Origin: UMGS1532 sp045542355
GTDB lineage: Bacteria > Bacillota > Clostridia > Oscillospirales > Acutalibacteraceae
Assembly: GCA_045542355.1 (NCBI GenBank)
Contig: JAZQKX010000012.1
Coordinates: 1-5,478 of the forward strand
Direction: 5' to 3'
Length of the DNA stretch: 5,478 nucleotides
Shown: positions 3,559 to 5,478 of the stretch, piece by piece
Layout of the letters: every line of letters begins with the position of its first letter
Numbering within the stretch: position 1 is the stretch's first letter
Translations under genes and position numbers: made by a program
Notes under the pieces: generated by a model
What the model was told of the DNA's origin: nothing
Databases searched by the model: none
What the model saw: only the letters and a program-made list of their open reading frames with translations

Positions 3559-3578
3559 CGGTAAGGCAAGACCTACCG
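3559..3578 (+). promoter_or_regulatory. Stem-loop at the very 5' end of the leader
   Basis: CGGTA 3559-3563 and GG 3565-3566 pair with CC 3572-3573 and TACCG 3574-3578, with one bulged A and the loop CAAGA. Transcription should start near 3558, so the mRNA would begin with this hairpin. No other plus-strand leader here has one. It could protect the 5' end or bind a regulator. Confidence 0.5.
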
Positions 3579-3602
3579 AAATTAAGAAAAGAGGTAATAA
3601 GA

Positions 3603-4043
3603 ATGTATACTATCAAGACCGCAACCATCGAGCGCACCTATAAGAACTTTGGCAACCACGCCGAACAGGCACTCGCCTTCACCCTCACTGGTGAAATCCG
3701 TAAGCACGACCACGTCGCATATGACAAGGGTAGCGACATTCCCGAATATAATATGTCTGTCAAGTCCTCTGGCTTCTCTCTTATGAGCGCTCGCCTGTGC
3801 GAAAGTGAGGACTTCGAGGAAATCATCACTCAGTATATGGCTCGCAGCGCATCTACCTGCGTGGCCTATGTCGCACAGAATATGGTTGCTTATGTGATGA
3901 ATATGGAACAGTTCAACGAGTTCCTACATCGTTTCTGCTATCTCAATCGGGAAAGTAAGCAGAACGGCGGTGGTGTCAAGGTCAAGATGCTGAAAGAGAG
4001 CAAAAAGGTTCTCGCTTGGCTGGACGAGAGGGTGGCCGCATAA
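3603..4043 (+). CDS. 146-residue conserved phage-type protein, possibly PD-(D/E)XK-like
   Basis: ATG 3540 is in frame but lies in the promoter spacer. AAGAGGT at 3589-3595 sets ATG 3603. The soluble product shows well-defined blocks: FGNHAEQALAFTLTG (16-30), KGSDIPEYNMSVKSSGFSL (42-60), a helical part with FEEIITQYMARSAST, an AYVMNMEQFNEFL strand-helix, and a basic C-terminus NGGGVKVKMLKESKKVLAWL. From memory, similar proteins occur as hypotheticals in Firmicute phages and mobile elements. Glu21, Asp45 and Ser52-x-Lys54 are arranged roughly like the E...D...(E/S)xK core of PD-(D/E)XK nucleases; this is an inference that a profile search could easily overturn. Codon use is C-rich. The stop TAA lies in the loop of a gene-end hairpin. 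Confidence 0.85.
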   Translation: MYTIKTATIERTYKNFGNHAEQALAFTLTGEIRKHDHVAYDKGSDIPEYNMSVKSSGFSLMSARLCESEDFEEIITQYMARSASTCVAYVAQNMVAYVMNMEQFNEFLHRFCYLNRESKQNGGGVKVKMLKESKKVLAWLDERVAA

Positions 4044-4052
4044 GCCCCCTCT
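4027..4052 (+). promoter_or_regulatory. Stop-codon hairpin without promoter
   Basis: AGAGGG 4027-4032 and GGC 4034-4036 (bulged T4033) pair with GCC 4044-4046 and CCCTCT 4047-4052. The seven-base loop CGCATAA ends with the stop TAA (4041-4043). No U-tract follows, and the next promoter starts 20 bases later. Confidence 0.6.
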
Positions 4053-4072
4053 GCCCACCGCAAAAATAAATA

Positions 4073-4101
4073 TTGACAATATAAAATATATATGTTATAA
4101 T
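4073..4101 (+). promoter_or_regulatory. Promoter of the HAD hydrolase gene
   Basis: TTGACA at 4073-4078, 17 bp, TATAAT at 4096-4101, extended TGT at 4093-4095. The surroundings are almost pure A/T (4061-4108), which should ease melting. Confidence 0.92.
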
Positions 4102-4133
4102 ATATATGTAAGGTAAAGAAAGGAATAAATGAT

Positions 4134-4628
4134 ATGAACACTATGAATATTAACTTCAACTTCACCACTCCCTCTATCATCTGCTTTGATATGGATGGTA
4201 CTATCGCAGACCTGTATGCGGTAAATAACTGGCTGAATATGCTCCGCGCCTATGACCCCACCCCCTATGCGACCGCCGAGCCGATGTGGGATATGGAAAC
4301 CCTCGCTGATGTTCTCAATCTCCTGCGAGCCAAGGGTATCGAAATCCACATCATCACTTGGCTGTCCAAGGAAACTACCGCCGAATATGACAAGGCTGTG
4401 AGAGTAGCCAAGAGAGAGTGGCTTGAAAAGTATGGCTTTCCTTTCGACCACTTCCACGGAGTTCGATATGGCGCAACCAAGGCTGACAGCATCCGCAGAA
4501 CTCTTCCCAAGGGCGAAACTGCTTGGCTGTTCGATGACAACGCAGATGTTCGCAAGGGATGGCATATGGGTGAGGCAATCGACCCCACCGCCTGCGACAT
4601 CATCGAAATGCTGAGGGGTCTGCTGTAA
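4134..4628 (+). CDS. HAD-superfamily hydrolase (small phosphatase or nucleotidase type)
   Basis: The 164-residue protein has all four HAD motifs. Motif I is FDMDGTIAD, with Asp19 as nucleophile and Asp21 as acid/base. Motif II is IITW with Thr75. Motif III Lys is probably Lys116 (GATKADSI). Motif IV is LFDDN with Asp134/Asp135 for Mg2+. The region between motifs I and II (residues 28-65) is a short helical cap. Compact phage HAD proteins are often nucleotidase-like phosphatases; the substrate cannot be read from the sequence. AAGGA at 4120-4124 precedes ATG 4134 by nine bases; ATG 4143 is an alternative. A 208-residue minus-strand frame overlaps it, but the motifs make the plus strand decisive. 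The stop TAA is in the loop of a hairpin, and a 25-codon gene follows in the same unit. Confidence 0.93.
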   Translation: MNTMNINFNFTTPSIICFDMDGTIADLYAVNNWLNMLRAYDPTPYATAEPMWDMETLADVLNLLRAKGIEIHIITWLSKETTAEYDKAVRVAKREWLEKYGFPFDHFHGVRYGATKADSIRRTLPKGETAWLFDDNADVRKGWHMGEAIDPTACDIIEMLRGLL

Positions 4629-4636
4629 GACCCCTC
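4613..4636 (+). promoter_or_regulatory. Stop-codon hairpin between HAD gene and micro-gene
   Basis: GAGGGGTC 4613-4620 pairs perfectly with GACCCCTC 4629-4636 around TGCTGTAA, which contains the HAD gene's stop TAA (4626-4628). No promoter overlaps it and no U-tract follows. The next ribosome binding site starts two bases after the stem, so the hairpin could couple or restrict translation of the downstream 25-codon gene. Confidence 0.65.
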
Positions 4637-4650
4637 CAAGAGGAAAAGAT

Positions 4651-4728
4651 ATGGGATTCTTGATACCTGCGGGCATAGTTGTTTTGATTGCGGTCTTGGC
4701 TGAGTGGATATGCGGGCGCATCGGTTAA
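4651..4728 (+). CDS. 25-residue membrane micro-protein
   Basis: AAGAGGAAAAG at 4638-4648 stands before ATG 4651 with normal spacing (seven bases after AGG). The frame reads MGFLIPAGIVVLIAVLAEW, then ICGRIG and TAA at 4726-4728. Nearly the whole peptide is one transmembrane helix with a short Arg-bearing end, which predicts a cytoplasmic C-terminus. It lies 22 bases after the HAD gene, with no promoter between, so it is cotranscribed. Such micro-proteins often modulate a membrane partner; no partner is evident. Support comes from the ribosome binding site, the hydrophobic composition and its own gene-end hairpin. Chance cannot be excluded at this length. Confidence 0.6.
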   Translation: MGFLIPAGIVVLIAVLAEWICGRIG

Positions 4729-4736
4729 ACCGCCCG
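4713..4736 (+). promoter_or_regulatory. Stop-codon hairpin of the 25-residue gene
   Basis: CGGGCG 4713-4718 pairs with CGCCCG 4731-4736, with the stop TAA (4726-4728) in the 12-base loop; an inner CGGT-TAA-ACCG pairing (4722-4732) would place the stop exactly in a three-base loop. GGGCGCA is directly repeated at 4714-4720 and 4736-4742. No U-tract follows. Confidence 0.5.
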
Positions 4737-4772
4737 GGCGCACCAAAAACCGCAATTTTTCTAAAAAAGGTA

Positions 4773-4801
4773 TTGACAAATCAATCTTTGTCTGTTATAA
4801 T
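4773..4801 (+). promoter_or_regulatory. Promoter of the 127-residue membrane protein gene
   Basis: TTGACA at 4773-4778, 17 bp, TATAAT at 4796-4801, extended TGT at 4793-4795. The leader after it (GAATACAGAAATTAAG) nearly repeats that of the zinc-ribbon gene after 1822. Confidence 0.92.
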
Positions 4802-4834
4802 GAATACAGAAATTAAGAAATGAGGTAAATAAAA

Positions 4835-5218
4835 ATGACTTTTTGGAATGTGGTTCTGTGGATTTATGAATTTAGTGCAATCCTGTCTTTCCTGCTACTG
4901 GTAAATCTCACCTTTAAGCTGTCAAAGGAAATTGACAACCAGTTGGAAGTTGAATTTTTCGAGATTCAACCCCTCAAGACAATCTTTCTTTGTTTTTTGC
5001 AGAACCTCTTTCACATTTTGATTCCTGTTTGGAATACTTTCATCTGCATTATTCTTATTATCATCAGCTTTATCCCTAATTTAGATAGCCTTGTGCAAGA
5101 AAGCGTCCAAAATGGTATCAAAAAAGCAGGTGATGAGAAAAATATGACTGAGGAAGAAATCAAAAAAGTTGTAAAAGAAAAATATGAAGAAATGATTGAC
5201 AATTCTGATGAGGGGTGA
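4835..5218 (+). CDS. 127-residue membrane protein with charged C-terminal tail
   Basis: GAGGT at 4822-4826 precedes ATG 4835 by eight bases. The product (MTFWNVVLWIYEF...) has a hydrophobic segment at about residues 4-28, a short polar stretch KLSKEIDNQLEVEFFEIQ, a second hydrophobic region at about 48-80 (long enough for one bent or two short helices) and a charged, probably helical tail at 93-127 (IKKAGDEKNMTEEEIKKVVKEKYEEM). The topology is uncertain, and I do not recognise the family. A holin-like shape can be noted, but nothing supports it further. The gene is strongly AT-rich. The next promoter lies inside its 3' end: TTGACA at 5196-5201 is coding, and the stop TGA (5216-5218) serves as the extended -10 TG of that promoter. 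Confidence 0.85.
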   Translation: MTFWNVVLWIYEFSAILSFLLLVNLTFKLSKEIDNQLEVEFFEIQPLKTIFLCFLQNLFHILIPVWNTFICIILIIISFIPNLDSLVQESVQNGIKKAGDEKNMTEEEIKKVVKEKYEEMIDNSDEG

Positions 5219-5236
5219 TATAATATAATCACCCCT
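5196..5236 (+). promoter_or_regulatory. Promoter inside the gene end, with hairpin around the -10
   Basis: TTGACA at 5196-5201, 17 bp, TATAAT at 5219-5224, and a second overlapping TATAAT at 5224-5229. The extended -10 TGA at 5216-5218 is also the stop codon of the upstream gene. AGGGGTGAT 5211-5219 pairs perfectly with ATCACCCCT 5228-5236 (9 bp). In this junction the hairpin covers the -10 instead of the -35. Confidence 0.88.
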
Positions 5237-5252
5237 AAAAGGAGCGTAAATT

Positions 5253-5478
5253 ATGATTACTACTATCTATGTTAATTGGGACACAAGCACAATTCTCAAT
5301 AAATCTCAGTACGAAAATTTTATTGACAAAAAAGTTGATGAATTGGTAAATAATACCAGTGAATTCAATGAATGGCTTGATAGATGTTATCTTGCCTGCG
5401 AAATTTACCACATGAGCGAAGCTTCCCGAAATGAAATCTTCCCCCGATGGGTTGCGTATTGTAGAGAAGAAGTTCTCT
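5253..5478 (+). CDS. Partial gene for a small acidic conserved hypothetical protein
   Basis: AAAAGGAG at 5237-5244 lies eight bases before ATG 5253, downstream of a perfect promoter. The first 75 residues are visible and the frame is still open at the window end. The sequence starts MITTIYVNWDTSTILNK and continues QYENFIDKKVDELVNN, FNEWLDRCYLACEIYHM and SEASRNEIFPRWVAYCREE. The order of a beta start, an ExxxxKKVDEL helix, a [F/W]xxWL element and a M[S/T]E-helix resembles small phage proteins I have seen annotated as hypothetical. No enzymatic motif is visible. The gene is AT-rich. Function unknown and length undetermined. Confidence 0.8.
   Translation, partial: MITTIYVNWDTSTILNKSQYENFIDKKVDELVNNTSEFNEWLDRCYLACEIYHMSEASRNEIFPRWVAYCREEVL

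Noticed and set aside
4095..4721. 208-residue minus-strand open frame, longer than the gene opposite
   Set aside because: The plus strand encodes all four HAD motifs with a promoter and ribosome binding site; the minus frame has no ribosome binding site and no recognisable motif.

Overview
The window looks like an accessory segment of a phage, prophage or phage-like element from a low-to-mid-GC Firmicute, probably a gut Clostridium relative. The grounds are very strong sigma-A type promoters, purine-rich ribosome binding sites (AAAGAGG, GGAGG), and many tiny genes with phage-like families: a CPFC/LIQNA zinc-ribbon protein, a T5orf172/MUG113 GIY-YIG-like protein, a HAD hydrolase and short membrane proteins. 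No structural, packaging, integrase or replication gene is visible, so phage origin is an inference.

Layout. Positions 1-220 hold no convincing gene; they may be the 3' part of a structured RNA that ends in a GC-rich hairpin. Positions 228-580 form an independent unit: consensus promoter, about 310 nt without a long reading frame, then a textbook terminator, most likely a noncoding RNA. From 591 to 3123, eight plus-strand genes follow, nearly all with a private promoter. Positions 3124-3522 are AT-rich and noncoding. They carry four copies of an 18-bp near-palindrome, further dyads and a minus-strand promoter, and so look like an origin or operator region. From 3523 to the right edge come five more plus-strand genes: a conserved unknown, a HAD hydrolase, a 25-residue membrane peptide, a larger membrane protein and a gene cut by the window end.

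The organisation stands out more than any single gene. Twelve plus-strand promoters and two minus-strand promoters are visible, most with perfect TTGACA and TATAAT boxes, and 12 of the 14 also carry an extended -10 TG. Eleven of the 12 complete genes end at a hairpin whose stem or loop contains the stop codon or lies within about two bases of it. In four genes the stop TGA is also part of the next promoter's TTGACA, and in a fifth it is the TG element of the next -10. Only one of these hairpins, after the 68-residue membrane protein, has a proper U-tract, so the rest are not ordinary intrinsic terminators.

Two related modules at about 1157-1240 and 3127-3210 each place a strong minus-strand promoter so that its transcript would begin with a GC-rich hairpin. 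No shared pathway can be read from the genes; they resemble a string of independently expressed single-gene cassettes (morons). All functions rest on motif recognition by eye, without database searches.
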